NCBI RefSeq assembly: GCF_028551255.1
Contig: NZ_CP117030.1
Coordinates: forward strand, 1,116,001-1,180,000
Direction: 5' to 3'
Source of the DNA: Vibrio tubiashii
Lineage (GTDB): Bacteria; Pseudomonadota; Gammaproteobacteria; Enterobacterales; Vibrionaceae
DNA: 64,000 nt
In this document: positions 34,517 through 42,588 of the stretch, piece after piece
Layout of the letters: every line of letters begins with the position of its first letter
Position numbering within the stretch: the stretch's first letter is position 1
Position numbers and translations under genes: made by a program
The notes under the pieces: generated by a model
What the model was told of the DNA's origin: nothing
Databases searched by the model: none
Seen by the model: only the letters and a program-made list of their open reading frames with translations

Positions 34517-34732
34517 TTACTTCATTAGAGTTGGAGAGATATTCAGCGCTAACCTACATCCATTGAGGTCCGATTCCACATCAAACTCTACCAACTCATT
34601 AATATGTGGTTCAATAGAGGAGACAGCGATATCTCTCACGTGAAAGAACACTTTGTCGTCTTCGTTTTCCTGCTTGATAAAGCCGTAACCATGACCTTCA
34701 TCGAGATCAACAATTTTTCCCAGTACCGACAT
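34517..34732 (-). CDS. Divergent cold-shock-domain protein
   Basis: 71 aa from the ATG at 34732; a GTG at 34738 is also in frame, but AAGGG is spaced 8 bases from the ATG. It is a single OB fold with RNP1-like GYGFIKQ and RNP2-like VFFHVRDI, lacking the KWFN stretch of classical CspA proteins. It is closer to the N-terminal domain of the CSD-DUF1294 protein at 32623 than to the CspA-type protein at 48075. Single-stranded nucleic-acid binding is expected. Its 3' end lies 7 bases from the WYL regulator stop (convergent). Confidence 0.85.
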   Translation of the reverse strand: MSVLGKIVDLDEGHGYGFIKQENEDDKVFFHVRDIAVSSIEPHINELVEFDVESDLNGCRLALNISPTLMK

Positions 34733-34796
34733 CTTCACATCCCTTAATACAAACTTTAGTACTAAGTACTGGCGTCAAGCGTTTTAGGATCACTCA

Positions 34797-35471
34797 CTAA
34801 GCAATCAATATCTCTTTTAATTGATGCAATGAGCTTACCGTGTAATGCGGCGAAATCGAATGATCTTGTTCCATACCGCCGCTATTCAGCCAACATGTTT
34901 CAATACCAAAGTTAAGGCCACCCAAGATATCGGAGTGCTGGTTATCCCCCACCATCAACACCTTACTTTTGCAAGGCATGCCCATTTTCTCTAGTGCGTG
35001 ACTGAAAATCGCTGTATCGGGTTTCGCCACTCCGACTTCCTCGGAAATGATGACATGTTCGAAATACTGGCTCATCCCGGTTTTTTCGAGTCTAATCGCC
35101 TGAAGATCAGTAAAGCCGTTGGTGATGATGCCCATTTTTGCTTTGCCATGAATCGCTTCCATCAACTCTTTCGCGCCGGGTAAAACCGTGCAAATATCCG
35201 CCATGGCTTCAAGGAATGAAGAGTTTAGTTCTGACGTTGTCGTTTCTAGCTTATCTGCCCACTCTTTGAATCGAGTATGCTTTAACTCGTGCGCGGTAAT
35301 TGCGCCATTTTGATAATCGACCCACAGCGGCTTGTTGACCTTCTGATAGTGTTCAAAGTCGCCTTGCGTGAAGTCAATTCCTTTACGAGAGAACATCAGC
35401 TGCATCCCTTTAAAGGCATCAAAATGAAACAGGGTTTCGTCAGCATCAAATAAGATCCAATCGTACTTCAT
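34797..35471 (-). CDS. yjjG: YjjG-type pyrimidine 5'-nucleotidase (HAD)
   Basis: 224 aa, matching YjjG (225 aa). HAD motif I is FDADETLFHFDA (D9, D11), motif II is ITNGFTD near 115-120, and motif III/IV is KPDTAIFSHAL and MVGDNQHSDILGG. YjjG dephosphorylates non-canonical pyrimidine nucleoside monophosphates such as 5-fluoro-dUMP and dUMP, a house-cleaning role. GAGGAGATAATA precedes the ATG. It is divergent from a LysR gene. Confidence 0.92.
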   Translation of the reverse strand: MKYDWILFDADETLFHFDAFKGMQLMFSRKGIDFTQGDFEHYQKVNKPLWVDYQNGAITAHELKHTRFKEWADKLETTTSELNSSFLEAMADICTVLPGAKELMEAIHGKAKMGIITNGFTDLQAIRLEKTGMSQYFEHVIISEEVGVAKPDTAIFSHALEKMGMPCKSKVLMVGDNQHSDILGGLNFGIETCWLNSGGMEQDHSISPHYTVSSLHQLKEILIA

Positions 35472-35567
35472 TATTATCTCCTCAAATTCTCGCTGCTAGT
35501 GTAAATTGTTTTCTTTTAGATGATAATACCCTCACAAAGAAACTTATTGTTTACTGGAGCTCAACCA

Positions 35568-36485
35568 ATGCAAGCTTTTTCTGCGATTCCTATCTTTGTT
35601 TCAGTGATTGAAAGTGGCAGTTTTTCTACCGCAGCCAGCAAGCTTAATATCACCAAATCGGCGGTAAGCAAGCGAATTACTCAATTAGAAGATGAGCTAG
35701 GCATTCGACTCATTAACCGTACTACGCGCAAACTTAGCCTAACCGAAGCGGGTCAGCGCTATTACGATTATGTTGTCCAATCGCTCTCACTAGCACAACA
35801 AGGGATTGATGCGGTCACTGAGCTCCAAGGTAACCCAAGAGGCACACTCAAAGTAACAGCGCCGATGTCATTTGGTGTATTACACATTGCCCCACTCATT
35901 TCTGACTTTTTAGCCCTCTATCCAGATGTCGAAATTGACCTTAACTTAGAAGATCGCATGGTGGATCTTGTCGCGGAGAGATTTGATGTTGGGATTCGAA
36001 TCGGTGATTTACCCCTTTCTAACTTGGTTGCAAAACGTCTAGCGCCCTGTAGAAGCGTCCTTTGCGCGGCACCCGGTTATTTATCTCTGCATGGCTTGCC
36101 GAGTAAACCTAGCGATCTCTCCAAGCACAGTTGTTTGCAATACAGCTATTATCGCGGTGGTTCTGAATGGTCACTTCACTCTGCGGGAAACGAATTCAAA
36201 GTCATTCCTAAAGGTCGCTTGGTAGTCAACAATAGTGAAGCGATACGTCGGGCGGTTCTGGGAGGAAGTGGCATTGCAAACCTTCCTACCTTTATTGCAG
36301 GGAAAGATATCGCGGCAGGTAACTTACAAGTCGTTTTGTCAGACTACGCTTTACCAAGCCATGCCGTCTATGCTGTATTCCCCGAAAAGAAACACATGCC
36401 TCACAAGGTTAGAGCCTTTATTGATTTCATCAACCAACGATTGGGAACAGAAACACCCTATTGGGATGAAGGGTTACTACCTTAA
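35568..36485 (+). CDS. LysR-family transcriptional regulator
   Basis: 305 aa from the ATG at 35568, which has GGAG 8 bases upstream; an earlier ATG at 35520 lacks this. The N-terminal HTH is FSTAASKLNITKSAVSKRITQLEDELGIRLINRTTRKLSLTEAG, and the substrate-binding domain follows, with GVGIRIGDLPLSNLVAKRLAP typical of the DsdC/AaeR-like group that senses aromatic compounds or quinones. It is divergent from yjjG, with no obvious adjacent target operon. The effector is unknown. Confidence 0.9.
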   Translation: MQAFSAIPIFVSVIESGSFSTAASKLNITKSAVSKRITQLEDELGIRLINRTTRKLSLTEAGQRYYDYVVQSLSLAQQGIDAVTELQGNPRGTLKVTAPMSFGVLHIAPLISDFLALYPDVEIDLNLEDRMVDLVAERFDVGIRIGDLPLSNLVAKRLAPCRSVLCAAPGYLSLHGLPSKPSDLSKHSCLQYSYYRGGSEWSLHSAGNEFKVIPKGRLVVNNSEAIRRAVLGGSGIANLPTFIAGKDIAAGNLQVVLSDYALPSHAVYAVFPEKKHMPHKVRAFIDFINQRLGTETPYWDEGLLP

Positions 36486-36620
36486 ATAGCCAAATGTGAC
36501 ACTAAGCTCATAAATTTACTTTGGTAAAGTTTCTCAGCCAGTTAATGATGTAAGACAATTTTTAACGGCTGTCATCCGTTCAGAATAGCCATATACCTGC
36601 TGTTCTAGGAGACATTCGAA

Positions 36621-36755
36621 ATGAAACGATTTTTCCCATCTAGTGTCATGCTTATCCCGTTCGTCGTAAAAAACTATTCTGAAGAAGATCATGAGGATAG
36701 CCCAGAACTAGAACGTGAATCTGAACCAACTCCTGAACTTGAACTGGAAGAATGA
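36621..36755 (+). CDS. Small acidic-tailed protein of 44 aa
   Basis: A short ORF with AGGAGA 8 bases before its ATG. The N-terminal half is basic and hydrophobic (MKRFFPSSVMLIPFVVKNY); the second half is strongly acidic and proline-containing, with SPELE / TPELELEE repeats. It lies alone between a LysR gene and elbB. I do not recognise a family. The good ribosome-binding site, strong bias of the tail and lack of an overlapping gene support it as real. Confidence 0.6.
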   Translation: MKRFFPSSVMLIPFVVKNYSEEDHEDSPELERESEPTPELELEE

Positions 36756-36824
36756 GAGGCTCATCAGGTCACTAACAAGCAATTTTTACTACCCTATTAG
36801 CGCACGTTTATAAGGGAACATAAA

Positions 36825-37475
36825 ATGAAAAAGATTGCAGTTATTCTCAGTGGCTCGGGAGTATTCGATGGCGCAGAAATTCACGAATCCGTACTCGCTC
36901 TACACGCAGTAGAAAAGCAAGGTGCTTCATGGCATTGCTTTGCTCCTAATATTGATCAACTCCATGTCATTAATCACAAGACAGGAGAAGAAATGGATGA
37001 GCAACGCAATGTTCTTGTCGAAGCGGCGCGTATTGCACGCGGCAATATTGAAGATGTCGCGAAGCTAAATGTCGAGGAATATGATGCTTTACTGGTACCT
37101 GGCGGGTTCGGTGCAGCAAAAAACCTGACTGATTTTGCCGTGAGTGGCGCTGAGTGCAGTATCAACACTCATGTTGCTTCTGCATGTCGCGCCTTCGCTC
37201 AAGCCAACAAGCCCGCTGGATACTTATGTATTGCGCCTACTATTATTCCAATGATTTACGGTCAAGGAGTGAAAGGCACGATAGGTAACGACGAAGCAAC
37301 CGCTGCCGCGTTTAACGCTTTGGGTGGTGAACACGTCAATTGCGATGTCAGCGATATTGTCGTAGACGAACAAAATCTAGTGCTATCAACGCCTGCCTAT
37401 ATGCTGGCCGAGAATATTTCACAAGCGGCAAGTGGTATCGACAAGCTCGTTGAGCGCTTAGTAAAACTCGCATAG
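36825..37475 (+). CDS. elbB: ElbB, DJ-1/PfpI-superfamily glyoxalase
   Basis: 216 aa, as E. coli ElbB (217 aa). It begins KKIAVILSGSGVFDGAEIHESVLALHAV and has the class-I amidotransferase-like LLVPGGFGAAKNLTDFAV. The nucleophile region is HVASACRAF, with the cysteine near residue 125, and GTIGNDEATAAAFNALGGEH follows. E. coli ElbB has weak glyoxalase activity and was linked genetically to isoprenoid synthesis. AAGGGAAC precedes the ATG, and a strong terminator follows. Confidence 0.93.
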   Translation: MKKIAVILSGSGVFDGAEIHESVLALHAVEKQGASWHCFAPNIDQLHVINHKTGEEMDEQRNVLVEAARIARGNIEDVAKLNVEEYDALLVPGGFGAAKNLTDFAVSGAECSINTHVASACRAFAQANKPAGYLCIAPTIIPMIYGQGVKGTIGNDEATAAAFNALGGEHVNCDVSDIVVDEQNLVLSTPAYMLAENISQAASGIDKLVERLVKLA

Positions 37476-37490
37476 TTATCTTATGTTATG

Positions 37491-37525
37491 GCCCCTATCC
37501 ATGTTCTGTGGATAGGGGCTTTTTA
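37491..37525 (+). terminator. Terminator after elbB
   Basis: 11-bp stem GCCCCTATCCA / TGGATAGGGGC with a 7-base loop followed by TTTTTAGTTTT. Confidence 0.88.
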
Positions 37526-37765
37526 GTTTTCATGAAGCAATATGAATCTTATTTAACCCCAATTACTGTTGAGAAAACGATTGCGCTAACCCACTAATAT
37601 TTAACAAGTTTATATACGATAAATATGCAACTAGATTAACTTCACATTTCGCAGCCAAATCTACCCCTTTTGGGTGGGTTAATTGTCTAAGATCAAGATT
37701 TTTGATCGGATAGTTATGCGAATCTAAATGCAGTTTTTAAATCTATAAGAATATGGAGCAATCCA

Positions 37766-38914
37766 ATGACAAGTGCATTTTTCATCCCTACAGTAAACCT
37801 AATGGGCGCAGGCTGCCTAAAAGATGCTGCTGATAGCATCCAATCTCAAGGCTTCAAAAAAGGTCTTATCGTTACAGACAAAATTCTTAGCCAAATTGGT
37901 ATGGTTAAGCAAGTACAAGACATGTTGTCTGAACGTGATGTTGAGACTGTAGTATTTGATGGCACTCAACCAAACCCAACAATCAGCAACGTAAATGATG
38001 GTTTGACACTGCTTGCCGACAACGAGTGTGACTTTGTCATTTCTCTAGGCGGCGGCTCTCCACACGACTGCGCTAAAGGTATCGCTTTGGTTGCTGCAAA
38101 CGGAGGCAAAATCGGTGACTACGAAGGCGTTGACCAATCAGCGAAACCAATGCTGCCACTTATCGCAATCAACACTACTGCAGGTACTGCATCTGAAATG
38201 ACGCGCTTCTGTATCATCACAGACGAAGAGCGCCACATTAAGATGGCTATTGTTGATAAGCACACAACGCCACTGATTTCGGTTAATGATCCTGAACTGA
38301 TGCTGGCTAAACCTGCTTCACTTACAGCCGCAACCGGTATGGACGCATTGACTCACGCTGTAGAAGCCTATGTGTCAATCGCAGCGACACCTATCACTGA
38401 CGCGGTAGCGATTAAAGCAATCGAGCTTATTCAAGCACACCTACGTAAAGCCGTAGAAAATGGTGACGACATCGAAGCTCGCGAACAGATGGCTTATGCC
38501 CAGTTCATGGCAGGTATGGCATTTAACAATGCTTCTCTAGGTTATGTTCACGCAATGGCGCACCAGTTAGGCGGATTCTACGACCTACCGCACGGTGTAT
38601 GTAACGCAATTCTTCTTCCACACGTTCAACGCTACAACGCACAGGTTTGCCCTGAACGTCTACGCGACGTAGCGAAAGCAATGGGCGTTGAAGTAGAAGG
38701 ATTGAACGCTGAGCAAGGTGCTGAAGCGGCTATCGATGCCATTGTGGCACTTGCGAAAGATGTGGGTATTCCAGCAGGTATCCAAGAGTTAGGTGCAAAA
38801 TCTGAAGACATTCCAGTACTAGCCGACAATGCTCTCAAAGACGCATGTGGCTTTACTAACCCTAAACAAGCAACACATGAAGAGATCTCAGCGATTTTTG
38901 AAGCTGCGATGTAA
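37766..38914 (+). CDS. yiaY: Iron-containing alcohol dehydrogenase (YiaY/AdhB type)
   Basis: 382 aa group III iron-dependent alcohol dehydrogenase. NAD-binding [14 protein letters not shown] is near residue 95. The iron ligands are D and H in [11 protein letters not shown] (near 195-199), H in [11 protein letters not shown] and H in [10 protein letters not shown]. It is close to E. coli YiaY (383 aa), which has L-threonine dehydrogenase activity, and to Zymomonas AdhB, so ethanol or another primary alcohol is an alternative substrate. Monocistronic: a 290-base upstream spacer without other features and a UUCG-loop terminator downstream. Confidence 0.9.
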   Translation: MTSAFFIPTVNLMGAGCLKDAADSIQSQGFKKGLIVTDKILSQIGMVKQVQDMLSERDVETVVFDGTQPNPTISNVNDGLTLLADNECDFVISLGGGSPHDCAKGIALVAANGGKIGDYEGVDQSAKPMLPLIAINTTAGTASEMTRFCIITDEERHIKMAIVDKHTTPLISVNDPELMLAKPASLTAATGMDALTHAVEAYVSIAATPITDAVAIKAIELIQAHLRKAVENGDDIEAREQMAYAQFMAGMAFNNASLGYVHAMAHQLGGFYDLPHGVCNAILLPHVQRYNAQVCPERLRDVAKAMGVEVEGLNAEQGAEAAIDAIVALAKDVGIPAGIQELGAKSEDIPVLADNALKDACGFTNPKQATHEEISAIFEAAM

Positions 38915-38937
38915 TTCAACTCTTTTCCTTACAGATC

Positions 38938-38962
38938 AAGCCTCCTTCGGGAGGCTTTTTTG
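38938..38962 (+). terminator. Terminator after yiaY
   Basis: 8-bp stem AAGCCTCC / GGAGGCTT with a TTCG tetraloop and a run of T residues. Confidence 0.88.
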
Positions 38963-39015
38963 TACCCTTTAGTTTCTAATTGCGTACTACACTTCTACGA
39001 CAACGGAGGTGTTCT

Positions 39016-39747
39016 ATGAAATCAACAATTGGGCTTATTCTTCTTTTATTAACCTCGCTCGTTCAGGCAGGTGAAAGCAAAATTTACAATGTAAAAGGTA
39101 GTGACTACGAGGGCTACTGGGCTAAAGTGAGTGATAACGCTCCTCTCGTTCTGCTTATCCACGATTGGGATGGGCTTACCGATTACGAAATGAAAAGAGC
39201 GCAGATGCTCAATGAGATGGGCTATAACGTTTTTGCTGCTGATCTATTTGGCAAAGGTGTCCGTCCAACAGAAGTGAAAGATAAGAAACAACACACCGGA
39301 GAACTCTATAAAGATCGAGAGAAGCTTCGTGCATTAATGCAAGGTAGCCTCGATTTTGCGGCCTCTTTGGGAGGAAACGCCGAGAATGTCGTCGTGATGG
39401 GATACTGCTTTGGTGGCGCTGCTGTCCTGGAATCTGCACGAGCAGGAATGAATGCCAAAGGGTTTGTTACCTTCCACGGTGGCCTCAGCACGCCAGATGG
39501 ACAATCTTACTCACAAACGACTGCTCCTATTCTAGTGCTCCACGGCACGGCAGATAGCGCGATTCCAATGTCCCAATTCGCCTCATTAGCCGAACAGCTA
39601 GAAACGGCTAACGTAAAACACGAAATGATTACCTACAGCGGAGCCCCACACGCCTTTACGGTTTTTGGCAGCCCTAGGTATCGCGAAGATGCCGATCGTA
39701 AGTCTTGGGCAAGCTTTTCCAACTTCTTAACCGCCACCACCCAGTAG
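39016..39747 (+). CDS. Secreted dienelactone hydrolase-family protein
   Basis: 243 aa from the ATG at 39016 (GGAGGTGTTCT before it); the frame opens earlier at 38980. The signal peptide MKSTIGLILLLLTSLVQA places it in the periplasm. The alpha/beta-hydrolase core has the nucleophile motif GYCFGGAA (cysteine near 136), the acid in LHGTADSAIPMS and the histidine in GAPHAFTVFG. Dienelactone hydrolases use a Cys-His-Asp triad on lactones and esters. No aromatic-degradation genes are near, so the physiological substrate is unknown. Confidence 0.87.
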   Translation: MKSTIGLILLLLTSLVQAGESKIYNVKGSDYEGYWAKVSDNAPLVLLIHDWDGLTDYEMKRAQMLNEMGYNVFAADLFGKGVRPTEVKDKKQHTGELYKDREKLRALMQGSLDFAASLGGNAENVVVMGYCFGGAAVLESARAGMNAKGFVTFHGGLSTPDGQSYSQTTAPILVLHGTADSAIPMSQFASLAEQLETANVKHEMITYSGAPHAFTVFGSPRYREDADRKSWASFSNFLTATTQ

Positions 39748-39763
39748 ATTTGTACAAACAAAA

Positions 39764-39790
39764 GCCGACGTTTTAACGTCGGCATTCTAC
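39764..39790 (+). terminator. Hairpin after the dienelactone hydrolase
   Basis: Perfect 9-bp stem GCCGACGTT / AACGTCGGC with a 2-base loop, 16 bases after the stop. The following ATTCTAC is only weakly T-rich, so termination may be partial. Confidence 0.5.
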
Positions 39791-39944
39791 GAGGTGTCAC
39801 ATTGTTTTCTGAGGCTATCAGCCTAAGACTATAAGTTTTTTTTAAGCATAGATAGAGGATATCCTCGCCCTTAAAATCTAACCTTCTATTGGGTTCTCCC
39901 CTGATAGTGATACAATCTGCGCATCAGAATTACCGAGAAACCCT

Positions 39945-40283
39945 ATGTTTATCCATCATGTTAACGGCATCGACTGGCTAGTGATTACCGCTTTTGAAGA
40001 GCTGAAACCTATATTTATCGAAGACGCTGGCGCAATCCCCTCTTGCTTCTCTATCACCAGTGAATTGAGTCTGATTGATCAAGCCAAGCGTACATATGGA
40101 TACTTGCCTTCACTCAATGGCGTCATCACTGATACGGGCACATTTCAAAGCAAGAACATCGAAGAAGATCTAAACCCTCAGCTTGCCTGCATCGTTGAGG
40201 GTCGCGGCCGGGTGTTTATCTATCACGGTGGCTATGTGGCGTTTGTGGATGACGAGCAAACCTTTATTACCCGAATAGGCTAA
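39945..40283 (+). CDS. Hypothetical protein, 112 aa
   Basis: No family recognised. There is no signal peptide or membrane segment; the sequence alternates hydrophobic strands (WLVITAFEE, LACIVEGRGRVFIYHGGYVAFVDD) and is probably a small beta-rich domain. The ORF begins with an ATG 10 bases after CGAGAAA and ends before a perfect terminator, which supports a genuine single-gene unit. Confidence 0.65.
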   Translation: MFIHHVNGIDWLVITAFEELKPIFIEDAGAIPSCFSITSELSLIDQAKRTYGYLPSLNGVITDTGTFQSKNIEEDLNPQLACIVEGRGRVFIYHGGYVAFVDDEQTFITRIG

Positions 40284-40334
40284 CAGTTATTCTGTAAGTT
40301 GAAATCGGCGAATAGCCCTAGCAAGGAATAAAGT

Positions 40335-40367
40335 AAAAAGAGTCAGCCTTTCGGTCTGACTCTTTTT
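40335..40367 (+). terminator. Terminator after the 112-aa gene
   Basis: 12-bp stem AAAAAGAGTCAG / CTGACTCTTTTT with a 9-base loop. The A and T flanks allow action in both directions. Confidence 0.82.
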
Positions 40368-40425
40368 ATAAGACAGGAGCTATCTTGAAGGAGTTTAAGG
40401 ATGCAACATTAGCTTCGTTCGCTGA

Positions 40426-40668
40426 TTAGATGGCCTGATGACCACTCTTTTTCGCAAACTTTTGCATCGCCTCGGCAAACGTTGTTGTTCTGCCTTTAGC
40501 CTCAACCTGTACTACCTTATATCCCATCTTTTCTAGCGCTTGGCGTTCTGCCAAAACGGCTTTGTCATCTTGCTGACTACCTTGAGCAGGTTGATGAATG
40601 TAACAACCCTCTAGTTGACCGTCTTCGACCAGTTGGTGATGTCTCAGTGCATCGATATCAAAATTCAT
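40426..40668 (-). CDS. Hypothetical protein, 80 aa
   Basis: No family recognised. Soluble and charged, with LAERQALEKMGYKVVQVEAKGRTTTFAEAMQKFAKK predicted as helix-strand-helix. Third of three minus-strand genes (lipoprotein, DUF3820-like, this one) separated by 12 and 41 bases, so it may be the last of a small operon. It is followed by the bidirectional hairpin at 40335. Confidence 0.6.
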   Translation of the reverse strand: MNFDIDALRHHQLVEDGQLEGCYIHQPAQGSQQDDKAVLAERQALEKMGYKVVQVEAKGRTTTFAEAMQKFAKKSGHQAI

Positions 40669-40709
40669 AGTACGTCTTTAAATTAAATATAGGGAGCGAT
40701 TGTGGAAGG

Positions 40710-40925
40710 TTACATGCGCTTTAAGGGCTTAACCACGCTATCTAATCCTTCGATCTTTAGCGCTAAGCATAGCTTGAGAAGATCGCCTAGCTCCCCATTC
40801 GGAAAGCCCTTTTTATCAAACCAAAGTAAGTACTCTTCTGGTAAGTCGATAAGCACGCGACCAGCGTACTTACCAAACGGCATTTGCATTCGTGCAAGTT
40901 TAATTAGATTTTCTTTTTCAAGCAT
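40710..40925 (-). CDS. DUF3820-family small protein
   Basis: 71 aa. The motif MPFGKYAGRVLIDLPEEYLLWFDKKGFPNGELGDLL is the DUF3820 signature, also found as a tail on some DEDD exonucleases. Pseudomonas members have been called quorum-sensing-regulated virulence factors on thin evidence. It probably folds as a small helical domain. Its start lies 12 bases after the stop of the lipoprotein gene, so the two are likely co-transcribed. Confidence 0.85.
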   Translation of the reverse strand: MLEKENLIKLARMQMPFGKYAGRVLIDLPEEYLLWFDKKGFPNGELGDLLKLCLALKIEGLDSVVKPLKRM

Positions 40926-40937
40926 TGCTAAGGTTTT

Positions 40938-41609
40938 CTATGGCTGTTCCCAGCCTTGTAGAGTAACACCTAATCGCTCTACCCAATAGTTAATCGCGTC
41001 TTTCGCATCATCAAGCGAGTCAATCATCGTAGAAAAGTCTTTGTTTCCTGCCTCTCTGTCAATGGCGGCAAACAGTGGTGTACCGTCCTGCGCATCACTA
41101 ACAAGCAACTCAACACTGGCACTACCCACATTGGTATGCTCGCCAGTGGTGACTTTGGAGATGGTTGAGATGGCTAACCCAAATGGCAATACGCTGCTCG
41201 TAACCGCCAGTACTGGATTCGGAGTTTCAACATTACTCAATGCGATACTCAAGCGCAGAGTATTTCCTGTCGGCTCTGAGACAACTTGTTTATGGAGAGA
41301 GATTTTCTCGGTCAGACGAGCGACCATGTAATCTGTCAGTTCTTGGATTTCTTCTTTATCTAGGGTGCTTTCTTCTGTAACGACAAACACTTGGTCAATC
41401 ACTACCGAATCATACTCGTCAAGCTTTTCGCTTAATCGTTTTGCGTCTCTTAGACCAATTCGAGCCCATACTAAATCGACACCGCCTTCAGGCCCTGCTC
41501 GAAAGTCCTCATAACTGGTAAATTTAGTGGCGCGTTGAACAGGCCCACCAGCACATCCAACCACGAATACGCTCACCACGATTAAAAGCAAGACCTTGAA
41601 AGATTTCAT
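40938..41609 (-). CDS. DUF3313-like lipoprotein
   Basis: 223 aa from the ATG at 41609 (a GTG at 41618 is also in frame). The lipoprotein signal peptide ends in VVGC, with Cys19 lipidated. The mature domain shows FTSYEDFRAGPEGGVDLVWARIGLRDAKRL, alternating strands and a C-terminal INYWVERLGVTLQGWEQ, as in DUF3313 lipoproteins. Residue 20 is alanine, which predicts sorting to the outer membrane. Function unknown. First gene of a small operon with DUF3820. Confidence 0.8.
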   Translation of the reverse strand: MKSFKVLLLIVVSVFVVGCAGGPVQRATKFTSYEDFRAGPEGGVDLVWARIGLRDAKRLSEKLDEYDSVVIDQVFVVTEESTLDKEEIQELTDYMVARLTEKISLHKQVVSEPTGNTLRLSIALSNVETPNPVLAVTSSVLPFGLAISTISKVTTGEHTNVGSASVELLVSDAQDGTPLFAAIDREAGNKDFSTMIDSLDDAKDAINYWVERLGVTLQGWEQP

Positions 41610-41703
41610 GTAAAGCACTCTAATTTATATTTGAAACCAGAATGCTATACCATATGATATTTAGATGTCCAATTGTATTCTATTCAAATTGGTTATATTG
41701 GGA

Positions 41704-42057
41704 TCAAGAAGGATGTACCGTGTGCGCGTACTCAACGATCACTTGATTGCCTTCAATGTAGGCATTTTGAATTTCACCATCGACACTCATGCGACTTTGC
41801 AGGTACACCACCTTTGGACCATGTTCATTGGTTTCTTTCAGGCTTGGAACCACATTTTTAGGTTCTAAATGAAGAAGTCGACAAAAATGGCTCACGAAAG
41901 ACATAGTAAGCGGTGTTTCACCTCTTAAAACGCGAGAAAAGCTGAGCTGATTCATGCCAAGCTTTTTGGCAAATTCCATCTGAGTGAGTCGCATTTTCGA
42001 TTTTTTCGACATCCAGATTTGGTAGAGCGCCTCTCTATCTTTGTCGGTAAATTCCAT
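41704..42057 (-). CDS. XRE-family DNA-binding protein
   Basis: 117 aa. A helix-turn-helix of Cro/CI type occupies residues about 20-65: LTQMEFAKKLGMNQLSFSRVLRGETPLTMSFVSHFCRLL. The C-terminal 50 residues (VVYLQSRMSVDGEIQNAYIEGNQVIVEY) are beta-rich and may dimerise or bind a ligand. It is divergent from gbpA across 531 bases that hold the riboswitch. No prophage or toxin gene is adjacent, so it is probably a chromosomal regulator with an unknown target. Confidence 0.8.
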   Translation of the reverse strand: MEFTDKDREALYQIWMSKKSKMRLTQMEFAKKLGMNQLSFSRVLRGETPLTMSFVSHFCRLLHLEPKNVVPSLKETNEHGPKVVYLQSRMSVDGEIQNAYIEGNQVIVEYAHTVHPS

Positions 42058-42430
42058 CGTGATTCCTTGTATAACATTTTGGGGTGGATTGTCGTTGTTT
42101 TGGTACTTGAGGTTGTCAGAGCTTGGTAAGTGAAAGTCAAAGCTTTGTCTGCTAAACGTCAGCTACAGACAGGACGAGACAAAAATAAACCACACCCTAA
42201 CCATTCATAAAATACATCATTAACACCGCTTAGTTATTTAATTTCAATAGGTTAACAAATTAGTCAATATGTAATTAGCAAGTTAATTTGCGACAAGAAA
42301 TTCAGATCGAGATTATCATTCCACATTTAAGTTTTGGGCTTAGCTTTTCTGATTGGCGTTAGCTACATTTCGCCTGCTTATACAAAACTCATTACTTTGT
42401 AATCTAACAATATATTGCGCAAGTATAGGC
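42058..42430. other. Intergenic region upstream of the gbpA riboswitch
   Basis: AT-rich spacer that should hold the promoters of the XRE gene and of gbpA. I see no ORF with a ribosome-binding site and no repeat. Confidence 0.5.
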
Positions 42431-42516
42431 TGCACTTCAGGCAAACTATCCGAAAGGTTAGGACGCAAAGCCACCGGTCTGTCGACATCTCATGTCTATG
42501 ATAGCGGGGTTGCCAT
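42431..42516 (+). promoter_or_regulatory. GEMM-I cyclic di-GMP riboswitch upstream of gbpA
   Basis: The segment contains the conserved GEMM-I core. CACTTCAGGCAAAC is followed by a hairpin closed by a GAAA tetraloop (ATCCGAAAGGTT), then GGACGCAAAGCCACCGG, then a second variable hairpin ending in GATAGCGGGGTTGCC, the tetraloop-receptor side. It resembles the V. cholerae Vc1 and Vc2 aptamers; Vc1 lies before gbpA. Downstream, TAGCGAGTCTCGCTA (42518-42532) and a T tract at 42559 could form the expression platform. It makes gbpA expression depend on c-di-GMP. Confidence 0.93.
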
Positions 42517-42588
42517 TTAGCGAGTCTCGCTAGATGTTTCGCGTGCCGGAGTGTCATCTTTTTTGTTATCCATAGATAAGGACAAATG

